From NCBI RefSeq assembly GCF_016908565.1, contig NZ_JAFBED010000004.1:243798-307797 (forward strand): 64,000 bases of DNA, written 5' to 3'. The notes below the pieces were generated by a model that was given only the letters and a program-made list of their open reading frames with translations, was not told the DNA's origin and made no database searches. The stretch is from Sutcliffiella tianshenii. Lineage in GTDB: Bacteria > Bacillota > Bacilli > Bacillales > Bacillaceae_I. The position numbers were made by a program, and so were the translations under genes. Shown here one piece after another: positions 1 through 8,732 of this stretch; position 1 is the stretch's first letter, and each line of letters starts with the position of its first letter.

Positions 1-66
1 GACTTCATCACGGGGCAAAATCAGAGAATCCAGATAGGAGATGATTTTATCATGATTAATTCCCAA
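1..66 (-). CDS. trmR: TrmR-like tRNA 5-hydroxyuridine methyltransferase, N-terminal fragment
   Basis: Only the first 22 codons lie in the window; the gene runs off the left edge. A TTG start at 66 is preceded by a good GGGAGG ribosome binding site 7 bases upstream. The visible peptide begins MGINHDKIISYLDSLILP and ends near PRDEV, which fits the N-terminus of the SAM-dependent O-methyltransferase TrmR (YrrM). That enzyme methylates 5-hydroxyuridine at the tRNA wobble position. The assignment leans on position: in B. subtilis yrrM lies directly downstream of mltG (from memory). The catalytic Rossmann fold is outside the window, so another small protein is possible. Confidence 0.55.
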   Translation of the reverse strand, partial: MGINHDKIISYLDSLILPRDEV

Positions 67-125
67 GTGTGGTCCTCCCTTCACTTGATCATATATAGTA
101 AATAGCATTTCTTACACAAGAAAAT

Positions 126-152
126 AGAGTTCACCCCAGGATGAGGAACTCT
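126..152 (-). terminator. Hairpin between mltG and trmR
   Basis: AGAGTTC and GAACTCT form a 7-bp stem, followed on the minus strand by TATTTTC. It may be a weak terminator or a processing hairpin ahead of trmR. Confidence 0.45.
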
Positions 153-200
153 TATGTGTGCAAAGCTTCTTCATTTAAACAACTCGATATATTTTATCAT

Positions 201-236
201 AAAAATAATGGGAATGCGAATAAATTTCGCATCCCC
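201..236 (-). terminator. Terminator after mltG
   Basis: On the minus strand GGGGATGCGAA pairs with TTCGCATTCCC, followed by ATTATTTTT, 9 bases after the mltG stop. The U-run is interrupted, so some read-through into trmR is likely. Confidence 0.65.
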
Positions 237-244
237 ACCACTTA

Positions 245-1369
245 TCAGTTAGTCGATATATATTTGTTTTTATCAATGTTGTGTTCTTCCAATGTTTCAT
301 TGAACAATACTTCGCCATCAGGCGTTGCAAGGAAGTAGAAGTATTCGGATTCTGCCGGCTTCAATGCCGCCTCGATGGATGAGACGCCTGCATTGGCGAT
401 AGGTCCCGGCGGAAGCCCTGTGTGCAGGTAAGTGTTGTAAGGTGAATCCACTTCCAAATGTTCGTAAAGGGTGCGTTCCTTATGCTCTCCAAGCGCATAA
501 AGTACTGTTGGATCCGTTTGGAGGGCCATGTCGATCTCAAGGCGATTGTAGAATACACTTGCGATATATTGGCGATCCTCCTGGTTGGTTGCTTCCGCTT
601 CAATCATACTTGCCATCGTCAGGAGCTGATGAGGCGTATATTCCTTTTGGCGCATAAGATCTTCATTTTCAGCGACCACTTCGACTGTTTTTTGCAGCAT
701 GGTTTCAATGATTTCCTCGACAGTCGGCTCTTCTACGTAAAATGGATAAGTTGCCGGGAATAGGTATCCTTCCAATGGATACTTCACTTCCTCGTTAAGA
801 ACGTCATCTGTCAGGATTGACGGATATTTATCGATCATCTTCTTAACAAACTCAGGATCATTGACAACCTCCAGGAATTCCTCTTCCTTAATATTTGTTC
901 TGCTTGCCAGGATGGTGGCAATCTGGGTAAGCTGGCGTCCTTCAGGGATGGTCACTTGGAAAACAACCTCCTGCATGATTTTGCCCTGCTTCAGTTGACC
1001 GATAATTTCATCCAGTGACATGGAAGGGCTGAAAGCATACTCTCCCGCCTGGAATCCTGATTCACTTTTAAATTTTACGTAATAACGAAAAATCTTCGCG
1101 TTATGGACGACACCGTTTTCCTCGAGGATCTTCCCGATGGTTGTCGGGGAGGAACCGATTGGTATTTCAATTTGCTTTGTTTCTTTATTTTGTTCATCCA
1201 CTGGTTTCAAGGCATTTTTTATGTAAAAATATCCGCCGCCAATTACACCGGTTAGGACTAGCATTAGAATGACAAATACAGTAAATACGATGCGGCGAAC
1301 AATTTTCGCCTCATGGTGCTTTTCTTTTAACTTCTCTTCGATATAGTCTTTACTCTTTTTCTCAGACAA
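245..1369 (-). CDS. mltG: Endolytic murein transglycosylase MltG
   Basis: A membrane-anchored lytic transglycosylase that cleaves nascent glycan strands and so terminates peptidoglycan polymerisation near the Sec/cell-wall machinery. The 374-residue protein has a basic cytoplasmic N-terminus, one transmembrane segment at about residues 26-50, a LysM-like part, then the YceG/MltG domain. The catalytic glutamate is in ASMIEAEA (E257), followed by SVFYNRL and a C-terminal GLPPGPIANAG motif typical of the family. A longer open frame begins at 1429, but the TTG at 1369 has a GAGAGGGGG ribosome binding site 8 bases upstream and gives the usual MSEKKSKD-type start. It is transcribed divergently from nsrR. 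Confidence 0.93.
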   Translation of the reverse strand: MSEKKSKDYIEEKLKEKHHEAKIVRRIVFTVFVILMLVLTGVIGGGYFYIKNALKPVDEQNKETKQIEIPIGSSPTTIGKILEENGVVHNAKIFRYYVKFKSESGFQAGEYAFSPSMSLDEIIGQLKQGKIMQEVVFQVTIPEGRQLTQIATILASRTNIKEEEFLEVVNDPEFVKKMIDKYPSILTDDVLNEEVKYPLEGYLFPATYPFYVEEPTVEEIIETMLQKTVEVVAENEDLMRQKEYTPHQLLTMASMIEAEATNQEDRQYIASVFYNRLEIDMALQTDPTVLYALGEHKERTLYEHLEVDSPYNTYLHTGLPPGPIANAGVSSIEAALKPAESEYFYFLATPDGEVLFNETLEEHNIDKNKYISTN

Positions 1370-1397
1370 AAAAAGACCCCCTCTCGCACAATTATTA

Positions 1398-1429
1398 ATT
1401 ATACAACAATTTGATATAAATTTTGACAA
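1398..1429 (-). promoter_or_regulatory. Candidate sigma-A promoter of mltG
   Basis: On the minus strand a TATAAT (1403-1398) lies about 29 bases before the TTG start of mltG. The nearest -35-like hexamer, TTGTCA (1429-1424), is 20 bases away, which is longer than ideal. Confidence 0.4.
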
Positions 1430-1677
1430 AAATATTTATTCTTTTGGATTTTCGACAAATTTATTATGCGTTTTTACCTATGACAACTGGTGAAAGATAG
1501 TCCTTAAGAACCATAAAAACTCTATATGATAACCAATACAGACCATTTCAGGCTTTCATTTTCCTTATCGTTTGCTCCATGAATGGCTTTCATTCAAATA
1601 TGTCTGTCTGGGCGAGATTCGGTTAACATTTTTATGATAATCGTTACTTTGTGGTAAAATGAAGGTGGAGGGAGATT
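1430..1677. other. Divergent intergenic region mltG/nsrR
   Basis: AT-rich and without a supported gene. It must carry the nsrR promoter: TAAAAT at 1655-1660 with a weak TTATGA 17 bases upstream. TGATAAT at 1635-1641, inside that promoter, equals one half of a Fur-type box, but the other half is poor. Confidence 0.4.
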
Positions 1678-2130
1678 ATGAAACTAACCATGTATACAGA
1701 CTACTCATTGCGAGTATTAATATATCTAGCGAGTGTCCCATCTTCTGAGAAACTAGTCCAAATCAAGGATATTGCGGATTCATACGGCATTTCGAAGAAC
1801 CATTTGATGAAAGTGATTTTCCACCTGGGGAAATTGGGCTACATCGAAACAATCAGAGGGCGCAACGGTGGCCTGAAACTTGCCATATCACCTAAAGAGA
1901 TCAACATCGGGAATGTGGTCAGAAATACTGAAGAGGATTTTCATATGGTGGAATGCTTTCAGGACCATCAAACTTGTATACTGTCACCCGCCTGTAAATT
2001 GAAAGGTGCGCTGCACCAAGCTACACAGGCATTTTTGTCAGTACTTGATCAGTACACCCTCGAGGATCTTGCTTCCAATAAGGAACAGCTATCCTCCTTA
2101 TTATTTGAACGTCCAGAGCCATCCACGTAA
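1678..2130 (+). CDS. nsrR: Rrf2-family nitric-oxide-sensing repressor NsrR
   Basis: A 150-residue winged-helix regulator of the Rrf2 family. NsrR carries an iron-sulfur cluster and derepresses NO-protective genes such as flavohaemoglobin when NO attacks it. The N-terminal MKLTMYTDYSLRVLIYLA and the helix GISKNHLMKVIFHLGKLGY are characteristic of NsrR. The three cluster cysteines are C93, C100 and C106 in VECFQDHQTCILSPACK. The ribosome binding site GGAGGGAG lies 4 bases before the ATG. It stands alone between divergent mltG and convergent yrzB and ends at a strong bidirectional terminator. No obvious NO-stress target lies nearby. In B. subtilis nsrR is elsewhere (from memory), so this location differs. 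Confidence 0.92.
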   Translation: MKLTMYTDYSLRVLIYLASVPSSEKLVQIKDIADSYGISKNHLMKVIFHLGKLGYIETIRGRNGGLKLAISPKEINIGNVVRNTEEDFHMVECFQDHQTCILSPACKLKGALHQATQAFLSVLDQYTLEDLASNKEQLSSLLFERPEPST

Positions 2131-2174
2131 AAAAGAGCAGGATCCGGTAGCTTCCCGGTCCCTGCTCTTTTTTC
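2129..2174. terminator. Bidirectional terminator between nsrR and yrzB
   Basis: A-tract, then GAGCAGG and CCGG paired with CCGG and CCTGCTC, then TTTTTT. It is symmetrical and serves both convergent genes. Confidence 0.88.
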
Positions 2175-2187
2175 TGGAGAGTACAGA

Positions 2188-2472
2188 TTATTCCTCGTCC
2201 TCAGCCATGAATGTATTAAGCATTTCTTCGATCATATCCCACTCTTCATCCGTTTCAACAGGTTGAAGTTCGCCTTCTTCGTTTTCTTCGTTCGGCACGA
2301 AGCTGGAAGCGTGGATTTCGATATCATCTTCATCGTCGTTCTCCGCTCCCACTGGATAGTAAAGAACGTAAGACTTTCCGAATTCCTCTGATTCGAATGT
2401 AAATAATACCTCACAAAGCTGTTCGTTGCCGTCTTCGTCTACTACTGTAATTTGCTTTTCACCGTGTTCCAT
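2188..2472 (-). CDS. YrzB-like DUF1292 protein
   Basis: An acidic 94-residue cytosolic protein of the DUF1292 family, conserved in Firmicutes next to ruvX and ireB. Its function is not known. Visible family features are [19 protein letters not shown], then GKSYVLYYP, and the acidic end [14 protein letters not shown]. The ATG at 2472 is 6 bases after GAGGTG; a GTG three codons upstream overlaps that ribosome binding site and is rejected. It is the last gene of the alaS-ireB-ruvX-yrzB series on the minus strand. Confidence 0.88.
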   Translation of the reverse strand: MEHGEKQITVVDEDGNEQLCEVLFTFESEEFGKSYVLYYPVGAENDDEDDIEIHASSFVPNEENEEGELQPVETDEEWDMIEEMLNTFMAEDEE

Positions 2473-2488
2473 TCTATTCACCTCAGGT

Positions 2489-2905
2489 TTATTGTTGGCT
2501 ATCCAGGTATCCTTGGAGGATCACCACTGCAGCCATTTTGTCTATTACTTGTTTTCTTTTTTTTCTACTTACGTCAGCAGAAAGAAGGATTCTCTCTGCT
2601 GCTACAGTAGAAAGCCGTTCGTCCCAGTAGATGACAGGGAGACCGGTTTTTGCAGTCAGCATATCACCATAATGCCGGCTGGCTTCCCCTCGGGGGCCAA
2701 TGGTTCCGTTCATGTTCTTCGGAAGGCCGATGACCACTTTATCGGGCTTATATTCAGCAATGATCTGCTTTAACCGTTTAAAGCCGAGGTTCTTTACCGC
2801 TTCATCAATTTTTATCGTTTCCAATCCTTGAGCAGTCCATCCCATTTCATCACTGATGGCAACTCCTACCGTCTTGGAACCTACGTCTAAGCCTAAAATG
2901 CGCAT
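2489..2905 (-). CDS. ruvX: RuvX/YqgF-family putative pre-16S rRNA nuclease
   Basis: A 138-residue RNase H-fold protein, known as YrrK in Bacillus and originally called a Holliday-junction resolvase. In bacteria the family is linked to 16S rRNA 5'-end maturation. Conserved acidic residues are visible in [19 protein letters not shown] at the N-terminus, [11 protein letters not shown] in the middle and [15 protein letters not shown] near the C-terminus, ending with [14 protein letters not shown]. An AAGGAG site lies 6 bases before the ATG. The gene sits 3 bases downstream of ireB and 16 bases upstream of yrzB, so it is surely cotranscribed with both. Confidence 0.93.
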   Translation of the reverse strand: MRILGLDVGSKTVGVAISDEMGWTAQGLETIKIDEAVKNLGFKRLKQIIAEYKPDKVVIGLPKNMNGTIGPRGEASRHYGDMLTAKTGLPVIYWDERLSTVAAERILLSADVSRKKRKQVIDKMAAVVILQGYLDSQQ

Positions 2906-2908
2906 GTA

Positions 2909-3175
2909 CTACTCCTTGCGATGCTGGTTTAGATAAGACTTCACCAATTCTTCGATCAGCTCGTCCCTCTCAATTTTCCGTATTAATGATCTTGCATCCT
3001 TGTGACGCGGGATGTACGCAGGGTCACCAGAAAGAAGGTAGCCGACAATCTGATTAATCGGGTTATACCCTTTCTCTTCTAATGCATCGTGTACAGTCGT
3101 TAATACTTCATTTACATTCGCTTCCATTGTTTCTTCCTGGAAGTTGAACTTCATAGTTTTGTCAAAGGAGCTCAT
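2909..3175 (-). CDS. ireB: IreB-family regulatory protein
   Basis: A small (88-residue) cytosolic protein of the IreB/YrzL (DUF965) family. In Enterococcus IreB is a substrate of the Ser/Thr kinase IreK and modulates cephalosporin resistance; the Bacillus role is less clear. Hallmarks are [12 protein letters not shown], the central [19 protein letters not shown] and [21 protein letters not shown]. The ATG at 3175 follows GAGGTG by 6 bases; the in-frame GTG upstream lies within the ribosome binding site. It precedes ruvX with a 3-base gap, the standard Firmicute arrangement. Confidence 0.92.
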   Translation of the reverse strand: MSSFDKTMKFNFQEETMEANVNEVLTTVHDALEEKGYNPINQIVGYLLSGDPAYIPRHKDARSLIRKIERDELIEELVKSYLNQHRKE

Positions 3176-3252
3176 GGTATGCACCTCTCTTTTAGACTTC
3201 TTTATTCTGCTTGTAAATTGTTACCTTTATTGTACACCAATTTTCAACAATG

Positions 3253-5886
3253 TTAAACGGATTTTATACATTCTTCCACAGATTGTAGTGCAGAGTCGAC
3301 TTGTTCCGGGTTTTTCCCGCCTGCCTGAGCCATATCCGGACGGCCTCCACCGCCTCCGCCGCAACGGGTTGCCACTTCCTTCACAATTTTTCCGGCATGG
3401 TGGCCCTTTTCGATTAAATCTTTTGTTACACCTGCTGAAATGTTCACTTTTCCATCCTGTACGCTTGCAAGGACAATGATGGCAGAACCTAGCTTGGTTT
3501 TTAAATCATCCACCATCGTACGGAGATTGTTCATATCCGTACCTGCCACTTTACTTACGAGCATGGTCACTCCATTTACTTGTTTAGCTTTATCAGAAAG
3601 GCTGGACGCTTCAATATTTCCGAGCTTCGCTGACAGGGATTGATTTTCTCTTTGAAGCTCCTTCATGTCAGAAAGAAGAACATCGATTCTGCTTCCGACT
3701 TCCTGAGGCTTCGTTTTCAATTTTACAGCAGCGTCCTTTAATAGTTGGACCTGATCATTCAACAGACGGTATGCAGCTTCGCCTGTCACCGCCTCCATGC
3801 GTCGTGTTCCTGCACCGATACCTGATTCAGAAACGATTTTGAAAAGGCCGATGACAGAGGTGTTTTGTACATGGCATCCACCACAAAGCTCAAGGCTGTA
3901 ATCGTCCACTTGCACCACTCGGACGATGTCCCCATATTTTTCACCGAATAATGCCATTGCCCCCATTGCTTTTGCTTCTGTAATGGATTTGTTTTCAATG
4001 ACAACATCAAGATTCGCCCATATCTTCTCGTTGACGATCCCCTCGATTTTTTCGATTTCCTCCTGTGTCACCTGTCCGAAGTGGGAGAAGTCAAAGCGCA
4101 GTCGATCTGCAGTCACTTGAGATCCAGCCTGGTTGACATGTGTTCCCAAAACATCCTTAAGAGCCTGATGCAGGATGTGTGTCGCTGTATGATTTTTGAT
4201 TATCTGTGCACGATTGTTTGCATGCACTTCAGCCTTGACTGTCTGCTCCCTGTTCAAAATGCCTTCTTCCACTAGGATGGTGTGAAGATTCTGGCCGTTC
4301 GGTGCCTTTTGAACATCCTTTACAAAAGCTCTTCCGCTTTCACCAGCGATATAACCGTGATCGGCTACCTGACCGCCGCTTTCTGCGTAGAACGGCGTTT
4401 CGGAAAGGATGACCTGCACTTCTTCACCAGCTTCGGCAGAGTCAACAAGCTCCCCATTTTTCACGATGACTGAAATGGTCGATGTTGCGGAAAGCTGCTC
4501 GTACCCTACAAAAGTACTTTGGGAACGAATTTCCCCCAGGACCCCTGATTGAACCTGCATGGAATCCACATCCTGGCGAGCGGAACGAGCACGTTCACGC
4601 TGCATTTCCATTTCTTTTTCAAAGCCTGCATGATCTAATGTCATGCCCTGTTCTTCTACATACTCTTCTGTCAGTTCCACCGGGAAACCATACGTATCAT
4701 AAAGTCGGAAAGCATCCGCTCCGGAAATGACGTTATTGCCCTCTTCCTTTGCTCTCGCAATAACCGTGGAAAGAATGGCAAGACCATCGTTCAATGTTTC
4801 GTGGAAACGCTCTTCTTCAGTTTTGATCACACGTTGGATGAAGTCCTTCTTTTCTTTTACTTCCGGATAGAAGTCGACCATGATTTCTGCCACAACTGGT
4901 ACAAGGTCATGCATGAAAGGACGGTTGATTCCGAGCTGCTTTGCATAGCGTACCGCTCTTCTCAACAAACGGCGCAAGACATAGCCGCGACCCTCATTGG
5001 ATGGTAGCGCTCCGTCCCCTACAGCGAATGTAACCGTACGGATATGGTCAGCTATCACTTTGAATGCCACATCTTTTTCTTTCTCGGTCCCGTATTTTTC
5101 ACCAGAAACTTGCTCTGTTGCCTGGATGATCGGGATGAACAGGTCTGTATCGAAGTTTGTCGGTACATCCTGGATAACTGAAACCATGCGTTCCAAGCCC
5201 ATTCCTGTATCGATGTTCTTCTTCGGCAGTGGCGTGTAAGTGCCATCAGGATTATGGTTGAATTCGGAAAATACAAGATTCCATATCTCCAGATAACGCT
5301 CATTTTCCCCGCCAGGATAAAGCTCAGGGTCGTTCTCGTCATTTCCATAGGATTCCCCGCGGTCATAGAAGATTTCAGTGTTTGGACCACTAGGACCTTC
5401 ACCGATATCCCAGAAGTTCCCCTCAAGTCGGATGATCCTTTCAGCAGGCACCCCGATTACTTCATTCCAATAACGGTATGCTTCCTCGTCTTCAGGATGG
5501 ATGGTGACAGAAAGCTTTTCAGCATCAAAGCCGATCCACTCTTTGCTGGTCAGGAATTCCCATGCCCAGTCGATCGCTTCTTTTTTGAAGTATTCACCAA
5601 TGGAAAAGTTCCCGAGCATTTCAAAGAATGTGTGATGGCGGGCTGTTTTCCCTACATTTTCAATATCGTTTGTACGGATTGATTTTTGTGCATTGCAGAT
5701 GCGGGGATTCTGAGGGATCACCCGTCCGTCAAAATACTTTTTAAGCGTTGCTACCCCACTGTTGATCCATAATAGGGAAGGATCTTCATGTGGAACAAGT
5801 GATGCACTTGGTTCAACAGAGTGTCCTTTTTCTTTGAAGAAATCCAAAAACATTTGTCTGACTTGCGCAGAAGTTAAGTGTTTCAT
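3253..5886 (-). CDS. alaS: Alanyl-tRNA synthetase
   Basis: Charges tRNA-Ala and edits Ser- or Gly-tRNA-Ala. The 877-residue length is normal. The class II catalytic core occupies the N-terminal ~450 residues ([18 protein letters not shown], then [19 protein letters not shown] and the GMGLERM motif). The editing domain carries HTATHILH and CGGCHV zinc-binding residues, and the C-terminal DHHA1 domain has the glycine-rich [17 protein letters not shown] stretch. The ATG at 5886 follows an AGGAGG site; the longer frame upstream reads through the T-box leader and is rejected. Expression should be controlled by the alanine T-box immediately upstream. Confidence 0.98.
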   Translation of the reverse strand: MKHLTSAQVRQMFLDFFKEKGHSVEPSASLVPHEDPSLLWINSGVATLKKYFDGRVIPQNPRICNAQKSIRTNDIENVGKTARHHTFFEMLGNFSIGEYFKKEAIDWAWEFLTSKEWIGFDAEKLSVTIHPEDEEAYRYWNEVIGVPAERIIRLEGNFWDIGEGPSGPNTEIFYDRGESYGNDENDPELYPGGENERYLEIWNLVFSEFNHNPDGTYTPLPKKNIDTGMGLERMVSVIQDVPTNFDTDLFIPIIQATEQVSGEKYGTEKEKDVAFKVIADHIRTVTFAVGDGALPSNEGRGYVLRRLLRRAVRYAKQLGINRPFMHDLVPVVAEIMVDFYPEVKEKKDFIQRVIKTEEERFHETLNDGLAILSTVIARAKEEGNNVISGADAFRLYDTYGFPVELTEEYVEEQGMTLDHAGFEKEMEMQRERARSARQDVDSMQVQSGVLGEIRSQSTFVGYEQLSATSTISVIVKNGELVDSAEAGEEVQVILSETPFYAESGGQVADHGYIAGESGRAFVKDVQKAPNGQNLHTILVEEGILNREQTVKAEVHANNRAQIIKNHTATHILHQALKDVLGTHVNQAGSQVTADRLRFDFSHFGQVTQEEIEKIEGIVNEKIWANLDVVIENKSITEAKAMGAMALFGEKYGDIVRVVQVDDYSLELCGGCHVQNTSVIGLFKIVSESGIGAGTRRMEAVTGEAAYRLLNDQVQLLKDAAVKLKTKPQEVGSRIDVLLSDMKELQRENQSLSAKLGNIEASSLSDKAKQVNGVTMLVSKVAGTDMNNLRTMVDDLKTKLGSAIIVLASVQDGKVNISAGVTKDLIEKGHHAGKIVKEVATRCGGGGGGRPDMAQAGGKNPEQVDSALQSVEECIKSV

Positions 5887-5924
5887 TTCGATACATCCTC
5901 CTTTATCTTTTGAAAAAAAACAAA

Positions 5925-6163
5925 AAACTCCCGTCCCCAAAACAGGGACGAGAGTGTATTCTCGCGGTACCACCCTGATTATGACAGGACTTGCCCATCA
6001 TCTCTCAGATGCTTTAACGGTGCAGACCGGCAGGATTTTACCCCGCACTCCGGATTAGCTTTCTGCCACTCTTCTTCCTGGAATCCTTTCAGCCTGAGGA
6101 ATTCCTCTCTACTAGGAAGGGCTTTAGCATACTCTATCCTTCTTTGAATTGAAATATGTAGAT
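5925..6163 (-). promoter_or_regulatory. T-box leader of alaS (alanine)
   Basis: The T-box core GGTGGTACCGCG lies at 5974-5963 on the minus strand. It is followed by a terminator stem (CTCTCGTCCC/GGGACGGGAG, 5954-5928) and a T-run. Upstream are the purine-rich stem I features, including AGAGAGGAA and GCTGAAAGG. A GCT triplet near 6059-6057, 3' of the apical region, is the best candidate specifier. An uncharged tRNA-Ala would stabilise the antiterminator and allow alaS transcription. The T-box call is firm; the exact specifier is less so, since a GCA occurs nearby. Confidence 0.92.
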
Positions 6164-6169
6164 GTAAAG

Positions 6170-6199
6170 ATTATATGCAACCTCCTGCCTGTTTGTCAA
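6170..6199 (-). promoter_or_regulatory. Sigma-A promoter of the alaS leader
   Basis: A perfect TTGACA (6199-6194), 18-base spacer and perfect TATAAT (6175-6170) on the minus strand, giving a start near 6163. The -35 box overlaps the stop codon of the upstream membrane-protein gene. Confidence 0.85.
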
Positions 6200-7254
6200 T
6201 GTTTGATAAAATGACTGCTGATATGAGTGATGGTCACCTTTAAGACAGCAAAAACAGGGACTGCCAAAATCAACCCGAGCACCCCAGCTACCTCACCGCC
6301 AATCAAAAGGGCCAGGATGATCAGGACCGGGTGGATATGCAGGCTTTTTCCGACTATCAGCGGGGATAGGATATTGCCTTCTATGAACTGCAAGCCAAAA
6401 ATGATGACCACAACAAGGAGCACCATCTTCACAGATATGGTGGCAGCGATGATGATGGCAGGAAATGCACCTATCACAGGACCAAAATAGGGGATGACAT
6501 TTGTTACCCCGATGATGACACCAAGCACCAGGGGATAACGCATTCCTGTCAGCCACAGACTCAAGGTCGCCAGCACGCCGATGATGAGGCATACGGTCAA
6601 TTGCCCCCTGATATAGCTGCCAAGAGATTGGTCGACATCATGCAAAAAGGCCATTCCCGGTTTGCGCCACTTTCTTGGCGTCAGATACCAGACTGTCTTT
6701 TTCACCTGGTCATAGTCCTTTAGCAGATAGAACACGATAAATGGAATGACAATGAGTATAAAAAAGGAGTTCAATAGCCCCTTCAAACCTGCGATCACTT
6801 TTACAAGAAGGCTTGAAAGCATCTCTTCAAATTCCGAAAATGTCTGATCCACCCTCTCGTGGATGCCGTCGGGCCAACTCGATGTACTTGTGTGGATCTG
6901 CTTGATCCAGTCACTGTATGTCTGCGCCAGCCTTGGGAAGTTTTCTGACAGCTCCCACAACTGATCAATGATGACCGGGATCCCCTTATACCCCACGAAC
7001 CCGATCCCGCCGAAAAACAAGAGATAGATGATCAGGATGGCAATGGGTCTCGGCAAACCTCGATTATGGGTATACTCTACCACCGGATGAAGCAAATATG
7101 TAATGAAAACACTGATAAAAAACGGAATGCTTACAGTAAGGATGATTCTTAGCATGGGAGTCCAGAACGGGCTCAGCTTCATCCAAACATACAAAATGAT
7201 CATAACGAGTAGAAGTGTACCTAGGCGTAATAGCCATTTCCACTGATTGTTCAA
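6196..7254 (-). CDS. AI-2E/PerM-family membrane protein (YrrI-like)
   Basis: A 352-residue polytopic membrane protein of the AI-2E transporter (PerM) family, now regarded as a mixed group of exporters and permeases. The first membrane span is at about residues 8-28, followed by others around 35-55 and 65-90. A soluble amphipathic stretch (~95-150) precedes five further spans. Family motifs include VLGVIIGVTNVIPYFGP and the IEGNILSPLIVG stretch near residue 290. It precedes alaS as in B. subtilis (yrrI, from memory). Substrate unknown. The alaS promoter overlaps its 3' end, so alaS need not depend on its transcript. Confidence 0.88.
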   Translation of the reverse strand: MNNQWKWLLRLGTLLLVMIILYVWMKLSPFWTPMLRIILTVSIPFFISVFITYLLHPVVEYTHNRGLPRPIAILIIYLLFFGGIGFVGYKGIPVIIDQLWELSENFPRLAQTYSDWIKQIHTSTSSWPDGIHERVDQTFSEFEEMLSSLLVKVIAGLKGLLNSFFILIVIPFIVFYLLKDYDQVKKTVWYLTPRKWRKPGMAFLHDVDQSLGSYIRGQLTVCLIIGVLATLSLWLTGMRYPLVLGVIIGVTNVIPYFGPVIGAFPAIIIAATISVKMVLLVVVIIFGLQFIEGNILSPLIVGKSLHIHPVLIILALLIGGEVAGVLGLILAVPVFAVLKVTITHISSHFIKH

Positions 7255-7311
7255 GCGAAACGCCTCCTACTCGTTATTGTCTATATAGTTTTCAATTATT
7301 ATGCAGTCGTT

Positions 7312-8673
7312 TTATTTGAGAGCGAGGATGGAATCGGAAATTGTCTTGATGATGAACTGCAGATCCTCATCCTCGATGGAAAGGGGTGGTGCCAATGTCA
7401 GGACATTGTTGTAGCCCGCAACAGTTGCACCGTTCTTCCCGATGATGAGGCCTTTTTGCTTGCAGCTTGCAATGACACTATTGATTTTTTCGAGAGAGAT
7501 CGGCTCTTTTGTTCCTCGATCGCTGACAAGTTCGATTCCTACAAGCAGCCCCTTCCCTCTGACATCCCCGACGAACGGGTGGTTAGAGAGTCTGGATTTC
7601 AACTCATTAAGCAGTACCTTCCCTTTCTCGGCTGAACGTTCAATCAATTTCTCGTTTTCCATGATTTCTAGATTCTTCAGCGCAAGGGCGCAGGAGGCCG
7701 GGCTACCGCCAAAGGTGTTGACATGGCGGAAGTAGTCATATTCATCCGATCCCTTGAACTTTTCATAGATTTCCTTCTTGACGGCTGTTGCGGACAACGG
7801 AAGATACGCACTTGTTATTCCCTTTGCCATCGTTATGATATCAGGCTTCACATCATAGTTCATGAAACCGAATGGCTTGCCGGTCCGGCCAAATCCGCAG
7901 ATCACTTCATCCACAATCAGAAGGGCACCATGCTTTTTGCATACTTCACTCACGGCTTTCATGTATCCGTCAGGCGGCGTAAGAATACCCCCGCCTGTGA
8001 TGATCGGCTCCATGATCATGGCTGCGATCGTCTCACTCAGCTCCCACGTCATTGCCTGATCGACATCCTTTACACTCCTTAGCTTCATCGGATCTGTGGA
8101 TGCCGGCTCCTCCATCCGGTAGGTGTCAGGTGGTGGGACATGGACAAATCCCGGTGCCAGCGGTTCGTATTTGTACTTTCTCTGCGCCTGTCCCGTTGCC
8201 GCTAGGGATCCCATTGTGTTTCCATGATAGGACCTGTACCTGGACACGATTTTATAGCGGCTGTGTTCACCGCATTGCAGATGATATTGCCTTGCAATCT
8301 TGAAGGCGGTCTCGTTCGCTTCCGAACCGCTGTTGGAGAAGAAAATGACATACTCATCCTTTAGCCATTCATTCAGTTTCTTAGCGAGCTTGATTGCGGA
8401 GACGTGACTCTGTGTCAATGGAAAGTAGGCAAGTTCCTTCAACTGCTCATAAGCCGCTTCAGCAAGCTCCGTGCGGCCATACCCGACATTGACACACCAT
8501 AGGCCAGACATCCCGTCCAGATACCTTTTCCCGTCCACATCCGTCACCCAGGCACCCTTCGCCTCTTTAACCACCATCGTCCCCTGCGGACTGTAAGGCT
8601 TCATGGAATGCCATACATAACGCTCATCACTAGCCATCAAATCCTGCCCATGCGCCTGATCCATCCTGACCAA
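7312..8673 (-). CDS. Class III omega-amino acid aminotransferase (beta-alanine:pyruvate type)
   Basis: A PLP-dependent class III aminotransferase (453 residues). The PLP lysine is in the DIITMAKGIT motif (about K284), preceded by LLIVDEVICGFGRTG with the PLP-contacting Asp. SNSGSEANETAFKIARQYH binds the cofactor phosphate. Next to pyrimidine-degradation genes and a malonate-semialdehyde dehydrogenase, its substrate is inferred to be beta-alanine and/or beta-aminoisobutyrate, giving the semialdehyde. The start is uncertain: the TTG at 8673 sits 8 bases after AAAGGTG, while the GTG at 8682 overlaps that site. The ATG at 8664 is also possible. Last gene of the cluster. Confidence 0.87.
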   Translation of the reverse strand: MVRMDQAHGQDLMASDERYVWHSMKPYSPQGTMVVKEAKGAWVTDVDGKRYLDGMSGLWCVNVGYGRTELAEAAYEQLKELAYFPLTQSHVSAIKLAKKLNEWLKDEYVIFFSNSGSEANETAFKIARQYHLQCGEHSRYKIVSRYRSYHGNTMGSLAATGQAQRKYKYEPLAPGFVHVPPPDTYRMEEPASTDPMKLRSVKDVDQAMTWELSETIAAMIMEPIITGGGILTPPDGYMKAVSEVCKKHGALLIVDEVICGFGRTGKPFGFMNYDVKPDIITMAKGITSAYLPLSATAVKKEIYEKFKGSDEYDYFRHVNTFGGSPASCALALKNLEIMENEKLIERSAEKGKVLLNELKSRLSNHPFVGDVRGKGLLVGIELVSDRGTKEPISLEKINSVIASCKQKGLIIGKNGATVAGYNNVLTLAPPLSIEDEDLQFIIKTISDSILALK

Positions 8674-8693
8674 AGCAATCACACCTTTCTTTA

Positions 8694-8706
8694 GGGGCCA
8701 GACCCC
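8694..8706. repeat. Short palindrome, REP-like (copy 1)
   Basis: GGGGCCAGACCCC, an imperfect palindrome. The identical 13-mer occurs at 35647-35659, and related forms occur at 57207 and 57290. Here it lies in the leader just ahead of the aminotransferase ribosome binding site. Confidence 0.7.
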
Positions 8707-8732
8707 TCATTTCATTTATTTGTTTCTCGCCA

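Noticed and set aside
1370..1429. Twenty extra N-terminal codons of mltG
   Set aside because: The ribosome binding site GAGAGGGGG lies inside this stretch, so translation must begin downstream at the TTG at 1369.
5887..5973. N-terminal extension of alaS into the leader
   Set aside because: It would translate the T-box terminator; the ATG at 5886 has a proper ribosome binding site.
8694..8706. Intrinsic terminator ahead of the aminotransferase
   Set aside because: The palindrome is too short and has no T-run; better viewed as a dispersed repeat.
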